Source: ASMP01 sp035282925
Lineage (GTDB): Archaea > Nanobdellota > Nanobdellia > Pacearchaeales > GW2011-AR1
Assembly: GCA_035282925.1 (NCBI GenBank)
Contig: DATEUW010000026.1
Location: 1-41,983, forward strand
Reading direction: 5' to 3'
Length of the DNA stretch: 41,983 nt
The position numbers and the translations under genes are program-made. Positions 15,257 through 24,767 of this stretch are shown in pieces; position 1 is the first letter of the stretch, and every line of letters begins with the position of its first letter. The notes under the pieces are model-generated. The model was given only the letters and a program-made list of their open reading frames with translations, did no database searches and was not told the origin of the DNA.

Positions 15257-16447
15257 TTATCTTCTTCTGTGAAAGCCTTCTCCCTGCCAGTTGATGAATG
15301 GCTTCAGATGGTTGATTATTTTTATTGATTCCTTCTGCATTTCCAAAACCCTGTAAATATTTTTATAAGCCTCTGGAGCCTCATCGAGAGAAGCCAGGGA
15401 AAAATTTCCGATGACATTCGCTGCTTCCATCTCTCTCTTAAAAGAATCCAAAGGTATTTTTTCCTTAGCCTGTCTTCTGCTCATTGCCCTGCCTGCTCCA
15501 TGGGACGAGCTTGAAATGAATTCCTTGTTTCCTTTTCCCTCAACTAAAAAAGAGCCATCCCTCATGTTTGCCGGTATGATTCCTCTTTCTCCTTTTTTTG
15601 CAGGAGTCGCGCCTTTTCTGTGGATGAACAAACCATTTTCTTTCAGGGCATGGTTATGATTTTTATTTGCCCATATAGTTGATTTCACTTTTTTGCCCAA
15701 TACCTCTTCAATTGCAATCATTGTCTGCCTAATCATTTCCAATCTGTTGAGCTTTGCAAATTCCAGGCAAAAATCAAGAAGATTTTGATATTCTTTGCCT
15801 TCCTGCGAGTTTTCCTGCAGGGGATATGTTGCCTCGAATTCTCTTTCTTTTCCAGAAGATTTTTTCATGTACAGAGTAGCAATCCAATACCCGACTGCCC
15901 TGGAACCTGAATGTACAACAATCCATGGAGTCCCTGAATCATCTGAATTCAGCGAGATGAAATGGTTTCCATGCCCGAGGCTGCCAAGGTTTCTCTGTTT
16001 TCCGGATTCGAGAAATTGCAGGACTTTTTTGTCATAAGGGCCTTTTTTGAATTTCAACAGGATTTTTTTGTATTCTTTCATGGTCTCTGCTGTCAGCTCT
16101 TCTTCTGAACTGTGGATTGCGCCAAGACCCATCGGAACCCTTTTCTTTACCTGCTCATAAATAAGACGGGCTTTTTCCCTAAGTTCTTTAAGAATGTTTT
16201 TTGGGAGCTTTGCAGCGGTCATTCCGCAGCCAATGTCATAGCCAACCCATGCTGGAACCAGGACTCCGCGGGTTGCGAGAACAGCCCCAATAGGTGCAAC
16301 ATAGCCAACGTGCGCGTCAGGCATTAGCGAAGCTTTGACAACATAGGGCTCAGAGTAGCAGTTCCTGAACTGCTCCATTGTTTTTTCTTCCATGTCAAGT
16401 GCGAAATTGGTTATCTGTTTCTTTGCTATTGTATTTTCATTTGCCAT
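15257..16447 (-). CDS. rtcB: RtcB-type RNA ligase, short form
   Basis: RtcB joins RNA 2',3'-cyclic phosphate ends to 5'-OH ends with GTP and Mn2+, as in tRNA splicing and RNA repair. Motifs present: MPDAHVGYVAPIG near 42-53, DIGCGM with Cys74 (metal ligand), GNHF at 160-163, HSGSRAVG near 179, NHNHA at 263-267, HRKGATPA near 276, and SSHGAGRAMSR near 314, whose His316 should be the guanylylated residue. At 396 residues it is shorter than the ~480 of standard archaeal RtcB, resembling the short RtcB group linked elsewhere to release factor PrfH. The usual Glu after NHF(L/I) appears as Ser164. It is convergent with the unknown gene before it and divergent from a surface protein. Confidence 0.9.
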   Translation of the reverse strand: MANENTIAKKQITNFALDMEEKTMEQFRNCYSEPYVVKASLMPDAHVGYVAPIGAVLATRGVLVPAWVGYDIGCGMTAAKLPKNILKELREKARLIYEQVKKRVPMGLGAIHSSEEELTAETMKEYKKILLKFKKGPYDKKVLQFLESGKQRNLGSLGHGNHFISLNSDDSGTPWIVVHSGSRAVGYWIATLYMKKSSGKEREFEATYPLQENSQEGKEYQNLLDFCLEFAKLNRLEMIRQTMIAIEEVLGKKVKSTIWANKNHNHALKENGLFIHRKGATPAKKGERGIIPANMRDGSFLVEGKGNKEFISSSSHGAGRAMSRRQAKEKIPLDSFKREMEAANVIGNFSLASLDEAPEAYKNIYRVLEMQKESIKIINHLKPFINWQGEGFHRRR

Positions 16448-16461
16448 GATTTATCAAAGGC

Positions 16462-16491
16462 GCTGAACTTTAAGAAATTTGTGGGTTCAGC
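16462..16491. promoter_or_regulatory. Inverted repeat in rtcB/surface-protein divergent region
   Basis: GCTGAAC (16462-16468) and GTTCAGC (16485-16491) are perfect 7-bp arms with 16 bases between. It sits 15 bp upstream of the rtcB start and ahead of the TATA-like region of the divergent gene, so could be an operator or an mRNA leader hairpin. Confidence 0.4.
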
Positions 16492-16533
16492 AAAATTTTT
16501 AAATATCTCTGTGGCTTAAATATAATCAATAAA

Positions 16534-18720
16534 ATGGCTGAAAATGGTTTGGTATCTAAATTAAGAAAAGTTGCACTTGTTGGTGCGCTGTCTGTTTTGA
16601 GTTTGATAGAATATATCCCTGCAAAAGCACAGATTAATGCAAATGCAGCAAGCCTTTCCCAGACAGTGGCTTTGGCTGACTGCCTTGATGAACCGAAATA
16701 TGTCTGTGTCGATTACAATGCAACACTTACAGATGTCGATAGTGCAACAAGAATAATCAACAAAATCAAAAACAGCGGGGTAAAACAGCTCATTTCTAAC
16801 AAAACAATCACAGTTCCGCCAAACCCATACCATGAAGTCCTAAGCATGAACAAAGGAAGATATGAGTTTAAATTAAAATCCCCAGATGCAACCACTAGTA
16901 AAGTAAATGCAAATGTTCCAAATTATGCCCCAACAGCTAATTTCAGTTCTCTGGAAACAAGAATCGAGAAAGACGCGTCAGAAACCTATAACCTGTGTGG
17001 GCCTATTTTTGACAGAAACAGTGAAGACAATCCTGTGCCTATTGTAAAAGCTAAACCGCTCACAGGAAATATAACAACCACTTTATCAGGCTGTAACCTG
17101 ACCGTAAATGCAACAGGAGAGCCAGGACCTTATCAGGTTAATGTCAATTTCGGAGTCAAGAAACCAAGGAGGCCATTACCCAGTGCAATTCTTGCAGGAG
17201 AGATAATTGCTACAGTTCCACCGAGTGTTTTCCAGACAGTGTCTTTAGTCAGGGATGTTGATATAGATTATAAAGCCACACTTACAAATGTTCCTTCTGC
17301 AACAAGAACAATTACACATAATGGAAATTCATTTGGTAGCCCAACAACAATTACAACTTCACCTTATACTGAAATGTTTGATGATATGCGGAAAGGAAAT
17401 TATTCTTTTAGATTAGAAGCTTCAGGAGCAACGCCAGACATAGTATCAATAGGAGTTCCAAATTACCTTCCAAAAGCGGACTTTGGTTCTTTGGATACAA
17501 ATTTTAATGATAATGAGGATTCATCAAAAACATTCAATTTAGAATCACTTCTTTCCGACAGAAACCCTGAAGACAGACCTGTTCCTCTTATCAGCGCAAC
17601 AACTCTTAGCGGAGATGTATCAACTAGCATAAGCGGTTCTAATCTGACGATAACTGCAACAGGAGAACCTGGACCTTATCAAGTTGAGGTTAATTTTGGA
17701 AGCGATTCAGGAGGACTTGCTAGTGAGATCATTCAGGGAGATGTATTTGACCTTGTGCATCTTATAGGACAATTGCAAGATGCTAGAACAAACACATTAG
17801 AACTTAAAACAAGTGAATCTGGAATAATACATGTTTATAATGCAGCAGACAACACTTTTTTAAAAGAATACCTAACTGACCCCCAGGGAAATTTTGATTT
17901 TAAATTAGACCAGCCAGGAATTTCAGAAATATTCTTACAGGCAAGAATTGTTGCAGAAATACCAATTGGAATAAATGATGGTTTTGTTAGAACAATAAAA
18001 CTTCCAGGAAGAGATACAAAAGATATTTTAGTAAGAGTATACCCTTATAATGAAGTTCTTTCTGCTGCTGAAATAAATAGGGCTAATTTCAGGAAACATC
18101 TTGAAGAGATTAATCCTCTTCTCTTAAAATCAAAAGTTGAAAGCATTGAAATAATAGATGTTGACCCTTTAGGTAGAGGAAGTTTCACTCCCGAATTCAT
18201 GGAATTGATAAAAAATAAAATTTTAGACCCAAATGATATTGGATGTTATGTTGATCCTGTGGAAAGAGGGGGAATACCATTAAATGTCCAGATAGATAAT
18301 CCCGATTCAATAAAACACTATCATATAGAAGGAAATGAAATAATTCCTGATAAAGGTTGGGGAATTTTTGTCAGGGATACAACTATCCAAGGTGCTAATG
18401 CAAGAACCTTTAATGAATATATGTTTAGAATTGCAACAAGACCTGAAACTGAAGCAGTAGCAGCACATGAATTTGGTCACGCATTTATAGCTCCACATAA
18501 TCATGCATTAACACTTTTTGCAGGAACCCAAACAATAATGAGGGCTGATGCAGCTGGCAGATCAACGCCTGGTCCTGGCGATTGTGAAGCAGCAAAAATT
18601 ATATATGAAGCAACATATGAACTTCAAGGAGAGGAAGGAATTAGAATAGAACCGTATGATAATATTCTTGGCTTAGACTTTTGTATTCGTGGTGTGGAAT
18701 TTTGTCCTAAAAAAAAATAA
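16534..18720 (+). CDS. Large secreted metzincin-like zinc metalloprotease candidate
   Basis: A 728-residue protein. The N-terminus has Lys/Arg residues, a hydrophobic core (about 14-25) and an AKA cleavage-like site near 32, consistent with Sec export. Residues about 45-225 and 235-400 are two copies of one beta-rich domain. Both contain SATRxIxxxx, PNYxPxAxFxSL and TATGEPGPYQV (NATGEPGPYQV in copy 1) at matching places, like cadherin/Ig-type repeats. A further linker domain covers about 400-510. The C-terminal ~220 residues carry HEFGHAFIAPH near 645, which fits HExxHxxxxxH with three zinc ligands, and TIMR about 20 residues later as a possible Met-turn. The Gly normal at position 8 of the metzincin motif is Ile. 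Protease assignment is inferred from this motif. Confidence 0.75.
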   Translation: MAENGLVSKLRKVALVGALSVLSLIEYIPAKAQINANAASLSQTVALADCLDEPKYVCVDYNATLTDVDSATRIINKIKNSGVKQLISNKTITVPPNPYHEVLSMNKGRYEFKLKSPDATTSKVNANVPNYAPTANFSSLETRIEKDASETYNLCGPIFDRNSEDNPVPIVKAKPLTGNITTTLSGCNLTVNATGEPGPYQVNVNFGVKKPRRPLPSAILAGEIIATVPPSVFQTVSLVRDVDIDYKATLTNVPSATRTITHNGNSFGSPTTITTSPYTEMFDDMRKGNYSFRLEASGATPDIVSIGVPNYLPKADFGSLDTNFNDNEDSSKTFNLESLLSDRNPEDRPVPLISATTLSGDVSTSISGSNLTITATGEPGPYQVEVNFGSDSGGLASEIIQGDVFDLVHLIGQLQDARTNTLELKTSESGIIHVYNAADNTFLKEYLTDPQGNFDFKLDQPGISEIFLQARIVAEIPIGINDGFVRTIKLPGRDTKDILVRVYPYNEVLSAAEINRANFRKHLEEINPLLLKSKVESIEIIDVDPLGRGSFTPEFMELIKNKILDPNDIGCYVDPVERGGIPLNVQIDNPDSIKHYHIEGNEIIPDKGWGIFVRDTTIQGANARTFNEYMFRIATRPETEAVAAHEFGHAFIAPHNHALTLFAGTQTIMRADAAGRSTPGPGDCEAAKIIYEATYELQGEEGIRIEPYDNILGLDFCIRGVEFCPKKK

Positions 18721-18935
18721 GGAAAAAATGACACTTCGGAAGAAATTTAAATAAAGTCATAGGTCATGTTGTTAGTCTTTATGGCGTTCTGGTAAATCTT
18801 GTTGGTGTTCTGACATACGCGCCAGTCGTAAACCCAGGCAACATTGCACCAGACACCAATCCGTAACCATATAGTCGTGGATAGATAATAAGAATATTTA
18901 TAAAAGATATCTGATTAATAAATGGTATCAGAAAA
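18721..18935. other. Intergenic region with possible small RNA or gene remnant
   Basis: This gap has higher G+C than other gaps here. AAATTTAAATAAAG (18743-18756) could be a TATA box pointing into it. GGTGTTCTG (18803-18811) and CAGACACC (18850-18857) can pair with one bulge. A short direct repeat lies at about 18777-18817. On the plus strand a frame without a start codon reads a hydrophobic stretch ending in TAA near 18862. TATTTATAAAAG at 18895-18906 probably serves the next gene. No known RNA family is recognised. Confidence 0.35.
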
Positions 18936-21161
18936 ATGGGGTTGAAAGAGGGTTGGGAGGACAAGGAATTTTTAGTTTCAATAACATTGCTATTTTCAGT
19001 GGTTTTTCTGGCAGTTGTTTTCAGTTCGGGATTCGGTCGGGCAGTAATAGTACAGGATGGTTATTGTGATCCTGACAATTGTCCGCCGCCGAATGACTAC
19101 TGCGGAGATGACATCTGTGACCCTGCAGAAGAAAATGCCACAACCTGTGCTTATGATTGCGGACCGCCACCTCCAACATGTGGAAATGGGGCTCTGGAAA
19201 CTGGCGAGCAATGCGATGGGAACAGTCTTGGAGGGCAGACATGCTCTGGACTTGGATTTGTCGCAGGGACATTAAGCTGCACAGATTCATGCACATTTGA
19301 TACAAGTGCCTGCTTCGATTTCAGTAATCCTATAGGAAATCACACAGCATCAACATGCACAGTAACAACTGGCTGGACGTGCGATGCTAATGATTTCACC
19401 AAAACACTGAATGCAGAAATTTACAGGGATGGACAAAAAGGAAGCGGCGGCGTTCTTTTGGGAACAGCAACTGCAAACCAAAATGGAGGCCAGGCAGTTG
19501 CCGACCAATGCGGCGGAGATGCAAATCATGCTTTCACATTCAACATGCCAAATCTTAATGATAGTACAAATCATTCAATCTATGCTTATGGTGTTGATCC
19601 TGCAGGTTTTAAATTTCAATCAAGAGACAATCCTGCTTCTTTATCGAATGATGGTAGCGTAGGCAACTTGGCTTGGAATAACTCAAACAATGCACAAAAT
19701 TCAGATGATGTTTATGCAGCAGCCAAAACCCGAAACCAGGTCAACGGACAGACATCTAACTATCTGAAAGCAACAGGATTCGGTTTTTCAATCCCCAGTA
19801 CTGCAACAATTAAGGGCATTGTAGTCGAATACGAGGCTGATAGAGACCCAAACAGTGTAAAGAGAGCTAAGTTCAGAGGCATAAGAATAGTAAGGGGCGG
19901 AGGAATTTCCGGCACTGACCATGGAGACAATAGCTGGGTTGTAAAAGCACCTGATGTATACAGGGCTTTTGGCGGCGCGACGGATTTATGGAATGTAACA
20001 CTTACTCCTGCAGATGTCAATGCCGCAGGTTTTGGCTTCGTTCTCTCTGTCTTTGTGAAAAGCTCTGATGGCAGTTCTCAGGGGGTCAGGCTCGACCATG
20101 TGCGGGTTACTGTGTACTACACCGAACCGGTCGGTACTCTTCTTCAAAATTCACCAAAAACAATCAACTGCGCAGCGCCCATCGAGTGCGGAAATGGAAA
20201 TATTGATGCAGGTGAACAATGCGATGACGGAAATCTCAACGGCCAAACATGCCAGTCACAGGGTTTCGGAGGAGGAACACTTGGCTGCACGAGCTTATGC
20301 ACTTTTGATACAAGCCAGTGCATACCTGGATGCGTTTTAAACTCTGCCAAGTGGAGTGTTGATCAAACTGTCAAAGGCAATGTAGTTGATTTGGAGGTCA
20401 CAACTACACATTGTGAGAATGAAACGCTGTCTTTTGAGGTTAAGGAAAGAGATACTCTTAACGCAGATGACCCCGTAACAACAAATCCCCCAAATGTTTT
20501 TATTGCTCTTGACGGAGGGATAACTCTCAGCAACTGGACTGCGGAATGGCAGAGCGAGGGATGGCCTGAATCAGATCCCCCTGAATATTACTTTAAGGCA
20601 ACACTTGTAAGCACAGGAGAAAATATACAAAGTTCTTCCCCTGACCTAGAGGTTTTACAGCAAGCTCCTCAACTATGTGAGAATGTTGTGACTTGTGCAG
20701 GCTATACAAACCAGGTAGATTGCGAAGATGATATTTGCTCTGTGGCAGCAAATAGTGTAGCTAATTGCAATGATCCTAACGAAACACCTTTCTGTTCATG
20801 GAATAACAACACAAACGTCTGCGGGGGAGCGTGTAGAGTAGAAGACAATGGCACGAATGTGGGAACCTGTTTTTACACAGAAGAAACCACAGACACATGC
20901 GAAGATGACGGCTATTTAACAGTTAATTTGAATGCAACATGGATATGGGATCCTGAATGCTATGCTGATCCTGACTGCCAAGCAGAGAACCAAGACGAAG
21001 CAGCAGCATGCCAGTCAACAACAGAAGTTTTGCAGTGTCCTGCGCAGATACCGTTGCCTTTCTTTGGGGTTTACAATTTCCTTGCTGCGCTTGTTTTGAT
21101 TGCAGCCATTTATTGGGCAATCAGCATGAGAAGGCAGAAGAAGAGAGCAAGAAAAAGGTGA
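18936..21161 (+). CDS. Multi-domain surface protein with DUF4215-like repeats and C-terminal anchor
   Basis: A 741-residue protein. An N-terminal hydrophobic helix (about 12-36) acts as signal or anchor. Two Cys-rich modules, CGNGALETGEQCD near 87 and CGNGNIDAGEQCD near 417, are typical of DUF4215-type repeats in adhesins. Between them lie a beta domain with CDANDFTKTL...HSIYAYGVD (about 130-225) and a jelly-roll-like domain (about 229-398) that ends in VRLDHVRVTVYYTEP. A third Cys-rich region spans about 580-690. The C-terminus has PLPFFG, one membrane segment and a basic end rich in Arg/Lys. This places nearly all of the protein outside the cell, and it is probably an adhesin or cell-contact protein. 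Confidence 0.8.
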   Translation: MGLKEGWEDKEFLVSITLLFSVVFLAVVFSSGFGRAVIVQDGYCDPDNCPPPNDYCGDDICDPAEENATTCAYDCGPPPPTCGNGALETGEQCDGNSLGGQTCSGLGFVAGTLSCTDSCTFDTSACFDFSNPIGNHTASTCTVTTGWTCDANDFTKTLNAEIYRDGQKGSGGVLLGTATANQNGGQAVADQCGGDANHAFTFNMPNLNDSTNHSIYAYGVDPAGFKFQSRDNPASLSNDGSVGNLAWNNSNNAQNSDDVYAAAKTRNQVNGQTSNYLKATGFGFSIPSTATIKGIVVEYEADRDPNSVKRAKFRGIRIVRGGGISGTDHGDNSWVVKAPDVYRAFGGATDLWNVTLTPADVNAAGFGFVLSVFVKSSDGSSQGVRLDHVRVTVYYTEPVGTLLQNSPKTINCAAPIECGNGNIDAGEQCDDGNLNGQTCQSQGFGGGTLGCTSLCTFDTSQCIPGCVLNSAKWSVDQTVKGNVVDLEVTTTHCENETLSFEVKERDTLNADDPVTTNPPNVFIALDGGITLSNWTAEWQSEGWPESDPPEYYFKATLVSTGENIQSSSPDLEVLQQAPQLCENVVTCAGYTNQVDCEDDICSVAANSVANCNDPNETPFCSWNNNTNVCGGACRVEDNGTNVGTCFYTEETTDTCEDDGYLTVNLNATWIWDPECYADPDCQAENQDEAAACQSTTEVLQCPAQIPLPFFGVYNFLAALVLIAAIYWAISMRRQKKRARKR

Positions 21162-21274
21162 GTTATTTTTTATATACAAAAACCATTTAAGTTTTACCAT
21201 AATAAATTTCTGTTAAATCCAAAACACCATAAACAAATTTATAAAGTATTCTCGCTATTTTACAGGATAAAAAG

Positions 21275-23938
21275 ATGGTTGGTAAAAAGAGGCTTTTTGA
21301 GAAGAAAAATTTTAATATGGAGAAGTTAAAGTTTGGGTTTTTTACATTAGCATTTTCTATTTTTATTTTAACATTTTTGATTTCATTAGCCTCTGCCAGC
21401 TTCAGCGTGGGAAATCCGAAGCACGGCCTGGAGACTGTCTACGGGCCTTCTGAGAATGTCACGGGCTGGATAAACATCAGCTTTTCCTCAGAGCCTGTGA
21501 ATTCTGTTTTCAGCGATTCAAGGGATCACAAAATAAATCTCTCAGGTATATTGGGAAAAAATACAATATCTTATTCATGCAGCCCTGTTGATTGCAGGGA
21601 TGGCTACACGGCAAGCAATCCGAGCCAGACAAAAACAATAACACTTGATTCCGGAGATTCAAAAATTTACGGTGTTAAGCTAACGGGAAATGTCTTCGCA
21701 ATAAATTCCTTCGATTTTACGCTTGAAAGCACTGCTGGAGCTTCATGCACAAACCAGGTTGAAATTGATTTACTGGATGACTCTGTTCTCGATGAAAGAA
21801 ACAGAAATTCCACAGAACAAAGCTGCACCAGCCTGAAAGATTACGGATGTTTCAATGCTGGAAATCAGAACATTGAAGAATTTTCTGTGGGGACGACGCC
21901 TTACTGCGAAAAGGTTGATTTTTCAAGCTCCCCTGGATTTCTTATAGGAGCGTGGCTCAAAAATGTCAGCGGTTCAAGGACAGTAAAAGCCTATGTCTAT
22001 GACACTGATGGAGTAGAGATCGGAAATTGCATTCTTCCAAATCCCTCTTCATCAGGAGGAGAAATTTCCTGTAATGTTAGTTATTCTGTTACTTCGCCGA
22101 AAGATGGCTATGTCTGCATTTCTTCAACGAGCGGCTCGGGAGAATATAATATAAGAGGTTATGGAATAGAAAACGGCTGCGGATTCCATGCAACACCTGT
22201 TCAGCCTCCAATTGCAGCCTACCAGATTTTTGCACAGGGAAAAAGCTTCGGTTCTGTTGGAACAATGAAAATAAACAAGTCAATCAGCGATGGGAGAACT
22301 TTCGCAGAACTTGCGGAGGAGTATGTAAGAGAAAAATACGGGAGCCTGAATTGTTCCTCATCTTCCGGCTGCGTAATCCCTGTAAAAATAATATCCAATG
22401 CAAACCAGGATATAACTCTGAAAAACCTGGAGGTCAAATATGACAAATCCATCGGTGAAACTACAGAGAGCAATTTCCAGGATGTGCAGAAAACCCCTGC
22501 AAAAGCCACATCCTCTGGTTTTGGGAAACTTTACCTGGATGGCTCTGGATTTTCTGTTCCTTCAAATCTTGGAAATTATTCCTTCTCTCTCAAACTTAAC
22601 AGCCAGAGCGTTGTTTCCCAAAGCATGGAAGTCAAAAATGTTCCGATAATAACATCTGTAACTCCTGTGAAAACAGCAACTGCATTTCCGACAGAGTTCG
22701 CAGCCACTGTTACTTCTCAATACAATTTAACAGGATTTTCCTGGAATTTTGGTGATGGAAGTCCTGAAATAACAACTGTGGGAAAAAAGGCAAGCCATGC
22801 CTACATCACAATCGGAACTTACAATCTTGTTGTGAGAGCCACAGACCAAAGGGGTCTCACAGGTTCAAAGACCTTCACGGTAAATGTCAGCTCTCCGAGA
22901 GAACTGATAAATTCCAGCCTTTATGACATGGAAAGGGATCTTTCAAATCTTGAAAAAGAGATTTTGACCCTTTCGCCATTTTACCAAGATGCCCTGAATT
23001 TTTCCTTAAATCTGAATAATCTAAAGAAAAAAGTTGTTTCTCTAAAAGCAGCTTATCAAAACGCGAGCTCTGAGGCAGAATACAATGCGATAGTGACAGA
23101 ACTGGTAAGATTAAAGATTCCAGAAGGAATAGCAAAGAGCAGGAGCGCGGAAAGTCTTCCTTTGTTCTCTGGCCCAGATTACGTGAACCTTCCTGTCCTT
23201 AAGGAAATAGCTGGCGGAAACTACAGCTCTGCAAATGAGGATGGTTACATAAACGGGGTTTTATTATGGCAACAGGAAAACCTTGATGTTGATCTGGATT
23301 TCAACGAATTTTCCGGCAGATATACCGGCTATGTGGAGCCGATAGCAAGAATCTTTGAAATAAAGATTGATGAAAAAAAAGATATTTCTTATGATTATTA
23401 CCTTGTTTTTCCCGAGCTGGAAGGATTCAAGACAGATACGAAGTTCAGCGTGGAATCTGGCTATGTGTACATCAACCTTAAAGATGACAGCTCTATCTCT
23501 TTTTCAACAACAGAAGATGTTGATTTCACAAACCTTCCGGCATTCATATCTCCTGCACTGAGCAGGATAACTGTCGTGGAAGAAGCTCCTCCTGAAGAAA
23601 AGCCCAGATGGACGATTTTCATCCTCATAGTTTCCCTGCTCCTTGTTATAGGTGTCGTAGGATACATAATAATGCAGGAGTGGTACAAGAGAAAATATGA
23701 GAACTACCTTTTCAAGAATAGGAACGACCTTTATAACATGATAAATTACGTGAACAATGCAAAGAAAAAGGGGCTGAAGGACAGCCATATAGAGGAAAAC
23801 CTGAAAAAAGCAGGATGGAGTCCTGAGAGGATAAAATATGTGATGAAAAAATATGCCGGAAAAAGGACAGGAATGCTGGAAATCCCGATAACAAAGCTGG
23901 CGGAAAAGGCCGGAGGAAAACCTAAGAATCAAAAATGA
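21275..23938 (+). CDS. PKD-domain surface protein with transmembrane anchor and cytosolic helical tail
   Basis: An 887-residue protein. The N-terminal hydrophobic signal (about 25-42) ends in a SASA-type cleavage region. Several beta-rich extracellular parts follow. A PKD domain spans about 468-541, with WNFGDGSPE and the HAYxxxGTYNLVVRATD pattern. A helical stalk follows at about 545-620. One membrane helix lies near 779-802. The cytosolic tail of ~80 residues contains a UBA-like helical motif (LKKAGWSPERIKYVMKKY) and ends with RTGMLEIPI and a basic tip. An internal ATG at 21320 is possible but leaves a shorter signal region. It follows the other large surface protein in the same direction. 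Confidence 0.8.
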   Translation: MVGKKRLFEKKNFNMEKLKFGFFTLAFSIFILTFLISLASASFSVGNPKHGLETVYGPSENVTGWINISFSSEPVNSVFSDSRDHKINLSGILGKNTISYSCSPVDCRDGYTASNPSQTKTITLDSGDSKIYGVKLTGNVFAINSFDFTLESTAGASCTNQVEIDLLDDSVLDERNRNSTEQSCTSLKDYGCFNAGNQNIEEFSVGTTPYCEKVDFSSSPGFLIGAWLKNVSGSRTVKAYVYDTDGVEIGNCILPNPSSSGGEISCNVSYSVTSPKDGYVCISSTSGSGEYNIRGYGIENGCGFHATPVQPPIAAYQIFAQGKSFGSVGTMKINKSISDGRTFAELAEEYVREKYGSLNCSSSSGCVIPVKIISNANQDITLKNLEVKYDKSIGETTESNFQDVQKTPAKATSSGFGKLYLDGSGFSVPSNLGNYSFSLKLNSQSVVSQSMEVKNVPIITSVTPVKTATAFPTEFAATVTSQYNLTGFSWNFGDGSPEITTVGKKASHAYITIGTYNLVVRATDQRGLTGSKTFTVNVSSPRELINSSLYDMERDLSNLEKEILTLSPFYQDALNFSLNLNNLKKKVVSLKAAYQNASSEAEYNAIVTELVRLKIPEGIAKSRSAESLPLFSGPDYVNLPVLKEIAGGNYSSANEDGYINGVLLWQQENLDVDLDFNEFSGRYTGYVEPIARIFEIKIDEKKDISYDYYLVFPELEGFKTDTKFSVESGYVYINLKDDSSISFSTTEDVDFTNLPAFISPALSRITVVEEAPPEEKPRWTIFILIVSLLLVIGVVGYIIMQEWYKRKYENYLFKNRNDLYNMINYVNNAKKKGLKDSHIEENLKKAGWSPERIKYVMKKYAGKRTGMLEIPITKLAEKAGGKPKNQK

Positions 23939-23987
23939 GTTACGAAATCACGGAAAATTTAATAAACCTTTTTGACAAACCCTTAAC

Positions 23988-24629
23988 ATGGTTGTGAATG
24001 CTTTTAAGAATTTTTTCAGGAGAGTATTTTCCAGTATTTTCAGGGGCAAGAGAGAGCTCAAGCTCGGCTTCTACGGACCCCCGAATGCAGGAAAGACGAG
24101 CCTGGCTAACAGGATCTGCAAGGACTTCACAGGAGAAGAGATAGGGGTGGTGAGCAAGATTCCCCATGAAACCAGGACTGTTCAGTTCAAGGAGAAGGTG
24201 CAGATAGACTACAAGGGAAAGAAAATGACGTTTAAAATAATAGACACTCCTGGAATTACGACAAAAATAGATTATGAGGATTTCCTCAAATACAAGATGA
24301 AGAAGAAAGAGGCGAAGCAGAGGGCAAAGGAAGCAACGCAGGGGGTTGTCGAGAGCATAAAATGGCTCGATGACATGGATGTCGTTGTGATTGTCCTGGA
24401 TGCTACAGAGAATCCCTACAACCAGGTGAATCTCACGATAATAGGAAACCTGGTGGCAAGAAAGATTCCTGTCCTGATAGTCGCCAATAAAATTGATCTG
24501 AGAAGATCCAGCATCAAGAAGATAGAATCCGCATTCCCGGAATACGAGGTCATAGGCATAAGCGCAAAATATGGAAAAAACCTGGAGGAGTTTTATGAGT
24601 CAATATTCAAACTTGCAAGAGAGGTCTAA
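23988..24629 (+). CDS. Era-like GTPase
   Basis: A 213-residue small GTPase of the Era/TrmE superfamily. G1 GPPNAGKTS at about 30-38, G2 Thr within ETRTVQ near 62, G3 DTPG at 85-88, G4 NKID near 167 and G5 SAKYG near 195 are all present. The N-terminus is basic and amphipathic, which could touch membrane or RNA. There is no C-terminal KH domain as in bacterial Era. It heads a conserved archaeal neighbourhood with a DUF2073 protein and a Zn-ribbon protein next to it. Confidence 0.92.
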   Translation: MVVNAFKNFFRRVFSSIFRGKRELKLGFYGPPNAGKTSLANRICKDFTGEEIGVVSKIPHETRTVQFKEKVQIDYKGKKMTFKIIDTPGITTKIDYEDFLKYKMKKKEAKQRAKEATQGVVESIKWLDDMDVVVIVLDATENPYNQVNLTIIGNLVARKIPVLIVANKIDLRRSSIKKIESAFPEYEVIGISAKYGKNLEEFYESIFKLAREV

Positions 24630-24767
24630 AAATAAAAAAATAAATATAAAATATTTTAATAAAAAATAAATGTTAAATGTAAATCATGCTGATAAATAAA
24701 TTAAATGACTGGTTTAAAATTGGTTAACAATAAAACCTATATACTCCAAAATATATAATACAAAAAC

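Noticed and set aside
18779..18964. 61-codon minus-strand frame before the DUF4215-like gene
   Set aside because: Low-complexity repeats, overlap with the next gene's start and promoter, and no start signal.
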